Assembly: GCA_020746105.1 (NCBI GenBank) | Contig: CM036642.1 | Span: 5,363,501 to 5,427,500, forward strand | Length of the DNA stretch: 64,000 nt | Reading direction: 5' to 3' | Source of the DNA: Trogon surrucura | Taxonomy: Eukaryota > Chordata > Aves > Trogoniformes > Trogonidae | Shown here: in pieces, positions 24,501-39,500 of the stretch | Numbering within the stretch: position 1 is the stretch's first letter | Layout: each line of letters begins with the position of its first letter | The notes under the pieces: model-generated | Seen by the model: the letters and a program-made list of their open reading frames with translations, nothing else | What the model was told of the DNA's origin: nothing | Database searches by the model: none | Program-made: the position numbers and the translations under genes

Positions 24501-27500
24501 CACGGGGCTGGCCCAGTCCCATCACCGGCACTGCTGCCGCTTCAGGCTCGGGATGGCGGACAGTGGTGCAGGGGTAGCGCAGTAGGGAGCAGAGATGAGC
24601 TACGAGGCCAGAGGGAGATAAGGCTGTTCCCTGTTTGCAGGAGGAGAGGGTGAAGAGCGGGACTGAGCCAGGGCACGCCTGTAGGCAGGGAGGGGTTGCA
24701 AGGAGCTGATGGGGTTTTTGCTACAGTGACCATCTTTTCTCTCAAATCGCTCAGTGCCTCCTCGTTTTGTGGTCCAACCCAACAACCAAGATGGCATTTA
24801 CGGTAAAGCTGGGGTGCTGAATTGCTCCGTTGATGGATACCCCCCTCCAAAAGTCATGTGGAAGCATGCCAAAGGTACGGGTGAGAGATGGCAGTGCGTG
24901 GGGACCTCTGTGGGGGCAGGCGAGAGTCCTGTTCCAGGAGTCTCACAAGCTGGTCTCTGTGTTCCCTCCTAGGAAGTGGCAACCCCCAGCAGTACCACCC
25001 CATACCTCTCACGGGCCGCATCCAGATCCTGCCCAACAGCTCCCTGCTCATCCGCCACGTGCTGGAGGAGGACATCGGCTACTACCTCTGCCAGGCCAGC
25101 AACGGGGTGGGCACGGACATCAGCAAGTCCATGTTTCTCACCGTCAAGAGTAAGTAGCCCTGGCGGCGAGGGGCCGGGGGAGCAGAGGGGTGCATGCCCC
25201 GCGTGCTGGGGAGGGCGGCTGTGGGGTGGGTGCTCCTGCAGGAGGAGGAGTCCTACTGTGCCTGGCTCTGCCCTCGGCACTGCCCATCTGCGCAATCGAT
25301 GCGTGGGGAGGGCATTGATTCCTTTCCTCCAGGGACCCGCTTCCCTTTTGCTATTAAACACACTTTGTCCTTAATAAAACCGAGCAATCAATCTACATCA
25401 TACAGGGGGAAAGGAAATAGCTGGGCTAATTTGACAGGGATGGGCTGGGAAGTGTTGTTAGACACCGTGTTTGAACTGCGCTTATTATTGGATTCCTCTG
25501 CCGTTGCTATCAGCAGAACGCATAATCTCCAGCTCCTCTATTTATTTCGGTTGTTGCTGCTGTGAGCATTCCAACCCCAAGAAGTAGGTGGTGGAGGGGG
25601 GACCAGCCCCATCTTGCTCACTCCTGTGGCAACTCCTTGCTGCCCAGGGTTGGGGTTGTCTCGGAGGGTAAATCTGTCTTGCCCATGCCAGGGGGACGAG
25701 GCAGGGAGCACACCGTGGTGGGGCTTGCAGGCAGAGCTGTGGAGCCACCATCCCCCTGGCTGTCCCCTGGTCAGCCTCCCAGGGTGCTGCCGTGTCTTGG
25801 TGAGGATCTCATGCTTGGGGAATCATCTGGGACGAGATGAGGAACGAGCAGCAAGCAGCTTGGGCAGCCTCTGTGCTGCTCCCCAGCCAAGCGCTTCATT
25901 TCCTGGCATCTCTGAGAGCTTCTTCCCTCCACACCCAGCCTCTGCTTTCCCGGGTTTCTTTTCCCCTCCCTGACAGCTGTTTAATTTATCCCACCGACTG
26001 ATGAATCAAAACGAGCGACTTCAAACGACGCACTTCAATAAGGTGCAGGTACAAAGTCGAGGCGATTAATCCCGAGTGAGCGTGTAGAAGTCTCAGAGCC
26101 TGAACTGTTGCCTTGTCCCCGCTCTCTACTGTAATTGCATCCCAGGACAGGTTGCTCGCTGACTTGAATAGCACATAACCTTATTATGCATGTGCTTTTA
26201 CATTTCCTGGAGACCTCGCAGCCTTTGAAAAGGTTTGGATGAATAGGTAGACGAAGCGCCACAGCCAATTAAGCATTATGTGGGGCTCTTTGTTTTGTTT
26301 CATTTTTGGACTTCTGTTTGTTTAGTGAAATGTCAGGCCAATTAAAGTCAGATCAGCGCCAGCTTTCCTTGAAAGTCAGGCCACTGCGGACAGAGTTAAA
26401 TGGAAGTTAATCAGAGCCCAAACAAAGCTCGATGCTGGTCAGGCGGTGGCAGCCAGCCTGCATCGCTGTGTCCTCTTGTCCCCTTCCTGGAGAGCAGAGT
26501 GTGTGGGATGGAGGGGGTCCCATCCTTGGCAGGGGGTTGCCAGGGCTGTAGACGGCAAGGTGTGGTGGGCAGTGCTTGCTGGAGAGGGGACTGCTCCATT
26601 CAGTCCCCCCTGGCACCGCTGGGCTGGGAGAGGGGCGGCTGCTGGCACATCACGGGCACCAGCGTGTTTGGAGTACGGCAAGAGCATAACTGATTGCTTC
26701 CCTGCAATTTGAATTAATCTCATGCTTCAGGTGAAACTCAGCTAATCAGTGTAGAAAGGAAGCTGAAATGGGTGCAATCAAATTAACATCACAGAGCCGG
26801 CTCCAAACAAGAAAGAGGGGGGTGAGGGAGGTAGGCACAGGCCTTGTCACCCTTGTCACAGCTTTCATTCAGTTGTCACCAGCGGGCTGCCAAGCGGCTC
26901 GTGCCCCACCCCGGCGCGGGATGGTGGGGCGTGCTGGGGGCTGTTGGCTCCCTCTGTAGCCCGCCTTATCTCAGCCCGGCAAGGAGGACCAGCCTCTTGT
27001 CCGAGCCTTGTTAACAAGGCACAGGGGGGAGTGTGCTGGTGGTGGCTGGGCACAGGAAGCGTTGGTGACAAACTCTCCTTGAGGGGAGCCTGTCTGCATG
27101 GCAGCGCTGACCCACAGCTCTGGTGGATGCTCTGGCAGGCAGGAACCTGCGTTACTGGTGTCCCTGGGCCTGGGCAGGGTGTGTGGGCCAGATGGGAGCA
27201 GCCCTCAGAAGGTGCTGCAGCCAGTCCCGAGTGATGCTGTCCCTCCACAACTGTCAGTGTCAGGTGCCGGGGTGCGAGGTGCTGCCTCTGTGCCCCAGTC
27301 CGTGCAGTCTGCACAACTTGTTTCAATTTGTTTTGCTCCTTCCCCTGCTCTGGACTGCGTGCTGTTCTCCTGGGACCCCGGCAATTGAGAGAAGTTGATA
27401 TGTTTACATCCAAGGAGCTGCTCTTAATCAAACATCAATAAGTGCATTTCAGCGGAGCAGAGCCTGAAACGGAGCTCCTCTCCCGGGGCCGCTGCTCGCT

Positions 27501-30500
27501 GGGAAGGGGCTGATGCCTCCGCGGCTGCCGCAGCCCTGCGGGGCTGTCCTGGTCCTCTGGCCTCCAATCTGGGCTGAAGGAAGGCTGGCTGCAGGGCAGC
27601 AGTCCCGTGTGCCCCCACCTGTGAAGTGGCAGGGTGGCGGGAGCTGGGGACAGCAGGCAAGGGCTGCCGTAGGGCCAAAACCGAGCGCCGAGACCCTAAC
27701 CGGGCTGTGTGTACCCTTACGCAGGGCCATGTCCCGGGCTGTCCCTGCGCTCTGCCTTCGTCCCAGGGCGCATGGGAGGCTGGAACTGGGCTTTGCCATG
27801 CTGGTGGCCATGCTCCACCCAGGGCTGGGCAGTGCTCTGTCCCAGCTGCATGGGGGCTTGCCCCGCGCCCTGCAAATACCAGCAGCTCAGGAGGAAAGGT
27901 TTCCTTAGCTGTTAATTGAATTACATTGCCACCGGAAGCCGAGAAGTCGTAGCTCATTAGAGCCTCTTGTGTCCCATTATAACAGTGTGTGTTGCCTTTG
28001 CGGATTGTCATTATCATATATTACTGCGGGACTCAGCAGTGCTGTTTGTTTATGCATTACATTTTTTTTCTGCTTACCCAGGCTGCCCTCAACACCCCCC
28101 AGCCCATTTCTCCTGCCCGGTGCACCGTGGCAGTGCCAGGGCTTGGCTTCCCCCTCACCCAGACCCGAGCCGACAGCCCGGTGCCCAGGCTCTGGACACT
28201 CGCCAGTGGCAAGAGGGACTTGCCGTGCTGTCCCCAGGGCTGTCCCGGGCTGTGCTGCAGCCGCTGCTCGGGATGCGCTCGCGCTGGGTGCTGCAGTCCG
28301 GCGTGGGGCCTCCCTGCTGTCCTTGATTGCGTATTGGGGTGGCCATGAGGAAAAAAAAAATCAAAAAAAAAAATAATATCTCTGGCATCTGCAATGCAAA
28401 GGCGGCCTTGCTGATGTGAAAATCGCACTCTATATTCTGCCCAGGTTTATATGAGTGAATTATGCAAATCCGTGATGGAAAACATTCTTCCTCTCATCCT
28501 CGGGAGTGTAAAACCTTAGTCAATAATTCATACCTGCACGTCTCAGACTGGAGGCTTTCTCTTCATTATAGTGTGCGCTTGGTTATTTGTCTTTCACGTT
28601 TTATTGTCTACCCCAGCGTAATGCTATGCATTATAAAATTTATCTGCTTCATTATTTTATGATCCTGAGCCGTATAATGCAGCGAGACGATTCCACTTCG
28701 GGCTGCGTGGCCCCTCAGTGAGACCAGCCTCCGCCTCCTTCCCGACGGGGTCTGGGGGCTGTGCCGGGACGGGTGGCACACAGCCCACCCCCGGGCACCC
28801 GCTTACCTCCCTCCCTGCCTCCCCACAGTCCCGGCCATGATCACCTCCCACCCCAACACCACCATCGCCATCAAGGGACAGACCAAGGAGCTGAACTGCA
28901 CCGCCCGGGGCGAGCGGCCCATCATCATCCGCTGGGAGAAGGGGGACACGGTCATCGACCCCGACCGCAACATGCGCTACGCTATCACCACCAAAGACAA
29001 CGGCGATGAGGTCATCTCCACCCTCAAGGTGAGGGATCAGGGGGTCTTGCACCCACCCAGGCTGCTGGGTGTCTTGCTTAGGGTGCTGGAGGGGGGCAGA
29101 TGGCACAGGGGATGCTGGGGGAGGGTGTTGGTTGTCCCCAGTGGGTGGTGCGGAGCCTGGGATCCCAGGGTGGCAAAATCAAGCCCAGCGAGGAGGGATG
29201 ATACCAGCCTCCCAGGAGGGATTGCATCTCTGACCCGTGGGACTGACCACCCCAGACCCAGCGTGCTGTGACGCAGCCGGACAAAGCACCTGGCCAGCCT
29301 GGACTTTTACAGCCAGTGTAAGAGTTAGCGCTGGCTTGAGCATGTGTGAGGAGCCCGGCTTCTGATTTTAATTGCACCAATTAAAAAATAGCCACTGCGT
29401 GCTTGTTGTGGCAAGACACTAGATTTTGCACTAAAACTCAGCTGCCTGTGCAACAGGCTTGGGCTGTGAACGTGTTTTACAGCACCAGATACATCTCCAA
29501 GAACTAATTTTCAACACAGATCTGAGCCAGGGGAGCGGGAGTTTGGAGGGTGGGCTGTCCCACGGGCACAGCTCCTGCCAGGGCTGGGAGCAGGCTGCAG
29601 TCCTGGCAGGAGGTGGGGGCACAGTGCTCAGGTAAGCCCAGTCTTGAATTGTCTCCTATTCTCCATCTGAAATGTTCGTAGCTGAAACCAGCTGACCGTG
29701 GGGACTCGGTCTTCTTCTCCTGTCATGCCATCAACTCCTACGGCGAGGACAGAGGCTTGATCCAGCTCACCGTGCAAGGTATGCGCTCCCCCACACGTGA
29801 ACCCCAGGGTGTAAAGCCTGGCTGCAGTGGTCCCCCTGCTCCAGGGAGGCCTCTCTCCCCATCGTCCCTAACCTGCCCGTGTGTCCCGAAGAGCCCCCTG
29901 ACCCGCCCGAGCTGGAGATCCGCGAGGTGAAAGCCCGGAGTATGAATTTGCGGTGGACACAACGGTTTGACGGCAACAGCATCATCACCGGGTTCGATAT
30001 TGAGTACAAGAACAAGTCGGGTAGGTGACAGCCACCCTCCCCTTCCCTCCCGGGGGGCTGGGGGCTGCCCTGTGGCCGCTCTGTCCCAGGGCTGGGCTGC
30101 ACGGGCAGGTGTGGGGCTGTCCCGCCAGCACCTCTGAGGGAATATTCTGCTTCCAGGATCCTTTGATGAGGAAAGGAGAGAGCAGCATTAATGAAATATG
30201 TTAATTGCTGTTGGATGGGAGCATTTGAAAGGGAATATTAAAAGAGATAATATTTGCAGAAAGTCGAGCCCAGACTCTATGACAACAAGGAGGGGGGGAA
30301 GTGTCACCTCTCTGTGGGGCCGGGGACAAAAGCCAGAGGTGCTTGAGGACTTTGCCTGCCTGAGCATGGCCCCCTTGGTCCTGCAGACCCCACTTCAAGG
30401 TCCAGGTGTTGACTCACCCATCTCACCCCGCTGCTTTTCCAGATTCCTGGGACTTCAAGCAGTCCACACGCAACATCTCCCCAACCATCAACCAGGCGAA

Positions 30501-33500
30501 CATCGTGGACCTCCACCCGGCCTCCGTCTACAGCATCCGCATGTACTCCTTCAACAAGATTGGGCGCAGCGAGCCGAGCAAGGAGCTCACCATCAGCACG
30601 GAGGAAGCAGGTGCGGGTGCAGGCTCTCGGCGCGGGTGCCAGCGTGGCCACAGGCAGCCTGGGGGCTGTAGTCTTGCACGAAGCAGGCTGCAGCACAAAG
30701 CCAAGCATTTTCCTGACGGAGGAGGTCCTTTCCCTGATGCTTCTCACCGTGCTTTTTTGGATCTGTTTCTCCACAGCTCCCGATGGGCCTCCGATGGATG
30801 TCACCTTGCAGCCCATGACGTCCCAGAGCATCCAGGTCACCTGGAAGGTGAGTGGCATCAGGGCAGAGCCTCGGGAGGTTAGGCAGCACCAAACCTCGTC
30901 CCAAAGCTCTGCAGCAGCTGCTTGTCCTGGGACCCAACATTTCGTCAGTGATAACGAGAGCCAGGAGAACTTTTGCGGGCAAAATGAAAACCTGAAGTCT
31001 GGGCATGCAGCTTGGCTGCATTGCATGGGGTCTTTATTAATCATGTTTTATAACAAGCTCATTATCACTTAGGATGTCCGTAGGGTGCCATGAGGGAGAG
31101 AGGATAAATATGTAAAACCCGAGATGCTGGGTTGCAAAGTGTTGGAGCAAAGATCAATAAAACTTAGAATCGGATTTATTTTTCCGAAGGTGCGTAATGA
31201 AAAATAAAATTGATTATAAAGTTAGGACTTCGGAATGAACTGGTAAGTCAATAAATTTAGGGTTCCAGCTTCTCACTCCTCCCCTTAAGCGCCGAAAAAC
31301 AGATTAATGGAAAATAAGATTCATTTGAAAGATAAGTCACTTCGTTTTAAGAGTATTTCAGTAAGATGGATCGCCCTGGCTTTGTAACATAAATTTGCAA
31401 TCAACTCTATTGATTTCTTAATGCGTCAGAGAAATATTGTTAAGATTGATCTTGACCTGGCCATGTGCATTTTTAAGGCTGTCAGACTTGGGGGTTTTTT
31501 CCTCCTCCAGAGGAATGGTGCTGGCCGGGTGCGTCCCGCTGCCCAGCCGGTGCTTTCCTCCCTGGATGCCTTTGAGGACCCACTGGACCTTTTTTGTCAC
31601 TAGTTTTCCACTGAGTGTGTGTGACGTCCTGCAGGGAAAGAGAACTTCAAAGCACTGAGAACAGCTGCTAGGGAAATGTGGTCGGGTTGAGGCAGCCCTG
31701 TGAGCTTCCCAGCCCCGGGACGTGCTCGCTGGGCAGCGCAGCCCTGCGTGACGCCGCCCCGTCTCACACCCCTCGTTCCTCAGGCCCCCAAGAAGGAGCT
31801 GCAGAACGGGGTGATCCGCGGCTACCAGATTGGCTACCGGGAGAACAGCCCGGGCAGCAACGGGCAGTACAGCATCGTGGAGATGAAAGCCACGGGAGAC
31901 AGCGAGGTCTACACGCTGGACAACCTGAAGAAGTTTGCCCAGTACGGGGTGGTGGTGCAGGCGTTCAACCGTGCGGGGACAGGACCCTCGTCCAGCGAGA
32001 TCAACGCCACCACGCTGGAGGACGGTAAGGCTGGCCCCATCCCCGGGCTGGGCGCTGTTCCCTCTCCCTGGTGCCAAGTCCCACCTGGGGACTCCCAGCC
32101 TTTCCAGCCCATCCCCAGCAGGTCTCGGGGAGGCTACTGCCCATGGCCGTGAGCACCGGGGTGCCAGGACGCCCGTGGCACTGTGTTTCTGTGGGATTAG
32201 GAGGACGTCAAGGTGAATTTAGACGTTGCCGAAGTGCCAGGGAGGTTTCCATCCAAGAGACGTCGCTGGTGGCCTCTGTCATTTTAAAAACGAGAAAAAA
32301 GTTTTGCAGTGCATTTGCTCTGCAGTTTTTCATACTTAATTAAGGCTCTCGTTAGCCTGTCAAACCACGATCATTTCCTGGCTGCATTAGCACTCCTCCT
32401 GGGGTATTCAAGGGCCCCTGTTTTAGCAATGGTGTCTTTTCCGTAATTATATTACCTTCATTTTGTTCAAACGGACTATCTCTATTAGTTTATTATACTC
32501 TGTCCCTAATTACATGGTGCTTATATTTTTGCACCTAAGTAATATAAAACAATAATCATTTTCAAAGAGCATCATTATGGTGATGTATTATCGTTTAAAC
32601 GCTCATAAAAATTAGAGTTACCTCTTACGGGGCAATGGGATCTAATTACCTCGCATCCAGTCAGCTCTCCCGCTCTCCCCTTGCTGGAGAGCACAGCGTC
32701 CCCTGGCACTCTCCCTGTCCCCATGAGCAGAGGACTCCACCAGCCGCAGTGGTCCAGGAGGAGCAAAGCCATGTGTTGGAGTCGGAAGGCTGTGCCACCT
32801 GGCCCTGGTGCCCCACACGTGCAGTCGGGGCAACTGACCTGTGGGAAACGGCTCCTTCAGCTTGGCATCTGCCAGGCAGTGCCACCTCTCCACCCTCCTG
32901 CTGATTGTCCTCCCCACCCGTCCCCTCCTCAGTTCCCAGCCAGCCCCCTGAGAACGTGAGGGCCATCTCCATCACGTCAGACGTGGCCGTGATCTCCTGG
33001 TCGGAGCCCCCGCGCAGCACCCTCAACGGGGTGCTCAAGGGATACCGTGTCATCTTCTGGTCCCTCTACATGGACGGAGGTGAGCGCTGGTGGGTTCTGG
33101 GGTGACACAGGGGTCCGGGGTGGGGGACGGCGTGGGGCTGACGGGCCCTATCTCCCTGCAGAGTGGGGCGAGATGCAGAACATCACAACCACGCGGGAGC
33201 GGGTGGAGCTGCGGGGCATGGAGAAGTTCACCAACTACAGCGTGCAGGTGCTGGCCTACACCCAGGCCGGCGATGGCGTGCGCAGCAGCGTGCTCTACAT
33301 CCAGACCAAGGAGGACAGTAAGTGGCACTGCCGGGCGTGGTGGGGGCGCACTCTCCTCTTGCCCCAGCTGAGAAACTGCCACAACACGGGTTAGGCAGGA
33401 GTAAGAAGACGGAGCGTTGAGTGGGAGCCATCAGCGCTGAATATAGGCAGCTTCGCACCTCTGGAGCACATGGTCAGGGCCAGGCAGAGCTTCTCCTTCC

Positions 33501-36500
33501 TTTTCATTCCCTCCCTGCTCCATTTGACAAATTCGCAGGCGAGTCTGGTGCCTGGCAGCTCCCTCCTGGGCGGGAGGGAGGGAGGCACCCGGCACTGCCC
33601 CATCCTCGGCTACTGCTCTGGGGTAGCAGAGCATGAGCCAGCACCTCAAACAGCCCCAGCTGGCTCGGGTTTGCTGCCGTCCTTTAGGGCTGCGGTGTGC
33701 TGTGACCGGCTGGTGTGGGGAGCACTCGCTCATGTCACGGTGCGTCGTGTTGCGGCGCTGGTGAGGGAAGGGCTGGAGAGGCTGTGGGGGTGCAGAGGAA
33801 GCCCCCTGTGTACAGCCACAGGCAGGGCATTGCTCTTTCCCTTCTTTTCCTTTTGCTTAAGTGCGGATATTTAAATATTTACACCCCTGCCTGCCCTACT
33901 TTAATGCTATTAACTCAGTGCGTTTCCTGGCCCGTGGACTGATGTTTCTGCTGCCCATCGTGGCAGCGCCAGATGCTGGGGAGGCAGAGCCAGGCAGGGT
34001 AAGGCTGAGCCACTTGGGTAGATTAAGGAGACGTTGTCCGTTAAAAGCCACTCATGGTTTCTAAAGCAGCGCCTGGCCTGCCATTAACCCTCCTGCCTTC
34101 AGCTCAGCAGAGGGCGGGAGCCACCTGTGGAGAGGTGGCCCCACGGGGTCATGGTGGGGTGACCGCTCACCTGCACACCTGTCCCGGCTTGCTTCTGATC
34201 CATGCAGGCATGGAAAATGCAGTTGTAGCTCGTCCCAGGCGCGTGGTTGGGATACCAACCCCACAGTGGGACTGGGCACAGACCCGGGACCTCCTGGTGC
34301 CGGCTCTGCCATGCTCTCCCTCCTTCAGTTCCAGGTCCCCCGGCTGGCATCAAGGCCGTCCCATCATCTGCCAGCAGCGTGGTTGTGTCCTGGCTGCCGC
34401 CGGCCAAGCCCAATGGCATCATTCGCAAGTACACCATCTTCTGCTCCAGCCCTGGCTCCGGGCAGCCGGTATGGGATGGGGACAGGACGAAGCTGGGCAA
34501 TCACCGGTGGTGCTGGGTGGAATGCTGAGCTGGCCAAGCGGGAACGGGAGGGAGGGCTGATGCCAGGCAGCAGTAAAGGTCCCTCAGACCAGGTGCATGC
34601 CCGCCAAGTTGTGAGGGTACCCGTGGACACGCTGCATGAGGGTGTAGTCCCATCCCAACCTCTGTTCCCTTCCTGCAGCTTCTACCCTGCTCGGTGCTCA
34701 CCTCAGAAGGGCAAAAATGCCAGCAGCTGACCAAAAATAAATTAGAAATCAAACCTGGCCCCATCCCTCCTTCATGACGGAGAGGTTGATGGGAGGTCTG
34801 CAGACTAGTGCTTATCAAAAGCTCCTTCTCAAACTCATTTCACTATCTCAGCCTCTGGTTTCCAGGGCAACATAATCTTTTCATCAAAGCAACTGGTAAA
34901 ACCGCTGGGATCCGATATTGTTTTCTTGGCATCATGTCAAAACTGTCATTTGGGTAAAAAAAAAAATTATGTATACTATACAATATTCATATAGGTGTCT
35001 GCTTGTGGGGTACATTTACATCTGTGGGCCCCATAAGGCTGTGCCTTTGAAGTGGGTTTGCGCACGCAAATACCACATCCATCCCGTGCAGCTGCCACTG
35101 GGCAAGGTCCCATCCCCTCTCTGGTGTGGTGGGGCTGGGGCAGGGGGGAACACGAAGGGCAGCCCTTTGCCCTATGACGCACTTGCTGCAGAGCGGCTTT
35201 GGACCCCAAGTGATGGAGCGGGACCCGGGTACTAGCGGCCAGGCTCTGGGCATGCCCTCTCCGGAGGACAGCCCGTGGGGTTGGGGACCATGGGAGCCAA
35301 GCCCACACGGGGCCCTGGGAGCGTCTCGGCTGCTTGCTGATTGCGAGAAGGTTTCGGTGGCTTGGCTGGGGCTGCCCTCCGCGCCCAGTCCCCGTTGCAG
35401 CTGGGCGAGCGGCCGTGGAAGCGTCCTTTGCCGGGAACAAATCCTGCCGTCGCAGCCATCTGTTCCTTGGGCTCTGGCCCGGGCTCCCTGGAGAAATTAC
35501 GACACCAGCCGGTTTGCACCGGCATTGAGAATCCCTGAAAACAAACCCCCAGCACTGCCGCGGAGGTGGCTGCTGGGGAGGCTGTGGGCCCTCAGAGAGC
35601 AAAGGGGGCTCCCCAGGGAGCCCTCCTGGGTGGTGGGGCACCGTGGACATCTTCTACCAGCTGGCGGCGGAATGTTGGGATGCCCTGGATTGGAGATGCT
35701 GGGTGGGGGGTGAAGGCAGCTGGTCTGGAGGTAGCTTTTCCTTGCTGACCCCTTGGAGAATGCCCTGGTCTCTATTTTGCCCGGGCTGGTGGCGGTGCTT
35801 GCTGCTGGGGTGCCTGAGCTGCAGATGACGGTCTCACGGAGACTGGACCTTCTCCCATCTCCCCCTCCACAGGCCCCCAGCGAGTACGAGACCAGCCCCG
35901 ACCAGCTCTTCTACCGCATCGCCCACCTGAACCGCGGGCAGCAGTACATGCTGTGGGTGGCTGCTGTCACCTCCGCCGGCCGCGGCAACATCAGCGAAAA
36001 AGTCACCATTGAGCCGGCTGGGAAAGGTACGGCGGGGGCTGCCGGCTCGCAGGGGAATGCACACCTCGGCTCTGCTGTCCCCCACCCCTTGGGTGGCTGG
36101 GGGACAGCTGGGGTGACTCGTGCCTGGGATAGAGGAGGGCCAGCATGGGTGGTCTCGGCTGTCGTTACATGTCATGGGGGTCCATGCATGAGGCCTGCCT
36201 GCCAGGCTGATCTCCTTCTTGCTCCCAAGCCCCTGCAAAAATCATCTCCTTTGGAGGCACCGTCACCACCCCATGGATGAAGGATGTGAGGCTGCCGTGC
36301 AACTCTGTTGGGGAACCTGTCCCTGCCATCAAATGGACCAAGGACAGGTAATGGGGAGGCCTACCCACCGTAGCCCTGGCCAGGGGTTGGCAGCATCGCC
36401 GTGGCTGCGTCCCGCACGGCTGATGTGCCCTCTCCTCTCCTGGCAGCGAGGACTCTGCCATCCCTGTGACGGTGGACGGCCACCGCCTGATCCAGGCCAA

Positions 36501-39500
36501 TGGCACGCTGGTGCTGCGCTCGGTGAAAGCGGAGGATTCCGGCTACTACACCTGCACCGCCACCAACACCTGGGGCTTTGACACCATCATCATCAACCTG
36601 CTGGTGCAAGGTGATGGGCGTGGGTGGCCTGCAGTCCCACCTCTACGTCTGGGAGCGCGTGCCCTGCACGGACACGCTGCCTCTTGGCACGCTCCTGCGT
36701 GTGCCGGCTGCTCCCGGTGGGGTGAAGCACCACAGGGTGTTTCACGTGCAAGGGGCTCCCACTGGCCCAAGGCTGAGCAGGGGGTCTTGTTTGCATTTCC
36801 CATTTTGGGGGGCATGGTTCAGGCTGCTTTCATCAGGCATGTGTGAGGTGCTCACGGGCTTTTCCCTTCTCCCTAGTGCCCCCAGACCAGCCCCGCCTGA
36901 CTGTCTCCAAGACCTCGGCATCGTCCATCACACTGGCCTGGATTCCTGGGGACAATGGAGGAAGCTCCATCCGAGGTACAGCCCCTGCGAGCGACGGGGG
37001 TGGCAGCAGGGCCCATCCCCAAGCTGTGGGTGCCTCTGGTCCCTGCACTGGGGCACAAGGCTTGTGGCACATTTTCAGGTGCCTCATGGCACGTGCACTT
37101 TGGTTACTGTGCCTCAGTTTCCTTCTCTCTGAAATGCTTTGGAAACACTACAGAGTAAGGTTGACACTTCTGATTTTATAGGAGGGCTGCCAGTCCTAAT
37201 GAGGGGGCTTGCAAGGTGTTTTGCACAAAATGCAGCAATTCAGTAGCTAACAAAGGGTCTGCCATTAATTACTGGTGGCCAGGGCCAGCCCCATTTGGGT
37301 GCTCATCATCTCCTGCCATTGGATTAACTCTGAATCTGACAGGCCAGGATTTGTCTCCTGTCCCCCAGCATCTCCTGTCCCTGGCAGGATGGAGGCTTCG
37401 GGAGGGCTCCAGGAGCATCCCTGCTTTCCAGAGCCTCCTTTCTGCTCTGATTCATCTCATGAATTATACGTCGAAACAGCTGCACGCGGAGGGGGGAGCG
37501 ACGAAGGAGACCTCGCTTACAATTAATTAAAAGCATGAAAGTAATTACAAGCAAATCTCCCCAGCCAGCAGCCTTTCACTCCAGCGGACTCTGTTGATAA
37601 ATTTGGTTATAATTGGATTAGAAATATTAAAAACATGCTGCATGTACCAAATAAATAACCGGTGGCAGGCACCAGGGTGCCAGGCACTGTGGGCGGTGCA
37701 GGGCTGCCAGGGAAGGCTTTGACATGGCGAGGAAAGCGTGTGCCCCTGGGCAGCGCCGGCACCCCTGTCTGCTGGCCGTGGGGAAGCCTGAGCATCGGGC
37801 AGGTGTGAGAAGCTGCCCTTCCTTCAGCGGTGCTCTGCCCGAGCCAGAGCTGGGCATTTGCAGAGCTGAGACGCACGCCTTTGCATAGGACCTTTGGCAT
37901 CGCCACGCCGGTACCTGCACAGCATTTGCACCTGGATCAGTTCTGCAAGCTTGGCATGGCATGGATTGTGATGCACATGCAAAGGCAGAAAGCCTACTCT
38001 TCCCTGTTATTTTTGTTTGAGAACTGGCAAGATAACCTGCAAAAACAGCCCAGCCTACCACTGCACCATGAAGATTTGGGGTTTTTTTTTAGCTAAAAGG
38101 ATCAGGACAGTCCAGGCAGCAGAGATGTGCTTCTTGGGGGGGCACCGATGTGCTTGGTGGTGTAACCCTCGCCCAAAGCTCCGTGCATGTGCCTCTTGCT
38201 GGGACACCCTGGTGGGGTGTCTTCAGACATCTTGTTGGTGGCAGTGTAAAGGGCTTGTTCGTCTAGGCCACAGCATGCTTCCTAATACTCTTAATCATGG
38301 GAGAGGAGGCGGCATGCAATGACAGAAGCAACTTCCTAGCAGCTTCCCAAGGGAGCTAGTTAATTCTGGCTTTCCCTTTATAGCCTCACACCAGTCGGTC
38401 ACGTTTCGCACTCCCATATGAAACCCAGCAGTGGGGACTGCACTGGTGGCACTGGAGGCAGGCAATGCGTGGGCAAGGGAGCAGATGGGGTCAAGGGGGA
38501 GCGATGGGAGGCTCTGGTCGAGCGCTTGGAAGGTTACTAGCTGTTCGGGGTGCCCATGTGCATGCAGTCAGGCAGGCATTGGTGTGTGGCAGGAGCCCTG
38601 GCTCTGCAGTGCTGCATTGCACGTGGCCAAGGGATGTTCCTGAGATGGGTGCAAGATCCTCCATGGGCTCTGCGTGCTTGTGGTAGCCCCTTCCCTTGCC
38701 CTGCTGAGGCACCACTCGCCTCTCTGCTGCAGCCAAGTGCCCGGGGGCGACCACCCCCTCCTTGCTCCCCCAGGCTTTGTGCTCCAGTACTCAGTGGACA
38801 ACAGTGAGGAGTGGAAGGACGTGTTCATCAGCTCCTCCGAGCGCTCCTTCAAGCTGGAGAGCCTCAAGTGTGGCACCTGGTACAAGGTGAAGCTGGCAGC
38901 CAAGAACAGCGTGGGGGCTGGCCGCATCAGCGAGATCATAGAAGCCAAGACCCATGGCAGAGGTGAGCCTGCCCCACAGTCTCCTCGCCACGCCGAGGGA
39001 TGCTGCGGTCCCCTCCCAGCAGCATTCCTCCCGCCAACTCCTCTCCTGCAGAGCCCTCCTTCAGTAAGGACCAGCACCTCTTCACCCACATCAACTCCAC
39101 GCATGCCAGGCTGAACCTGCAAGGCTGGAGCAATGGAGGCTGCCCCATCACTGCCATAGTCCTGGAGTACCGGCCCAAGGGCAACTGGGTCTGGCAGAGC
39201 CTCCGCACCAACAGCTCCGGAGAGGTCTTCCTCACGGAGCTGCGCGAGGCCACCTGGTATGAGCTCCGCATGAAAGCCTGCAACAGTGCCGGCTGCGGCA
39301 ACGAGACCACGCAGTTCGCCACGCTGGACTATGATGGCAGTGAGTTGGAGGGTGGGGTCCACACTGATGGGGCAGTGGGGGGCTCCTGGCAACGCTGACC
39401 ACCCACTGCCCCTGCTCTGCCCTAGGCACCATCCCGCCTATTAAGTCTGCCCAAGGGGAGGGTGACGACGTGAAGAAGCTCTTCACCATTGCCTGCCCTG

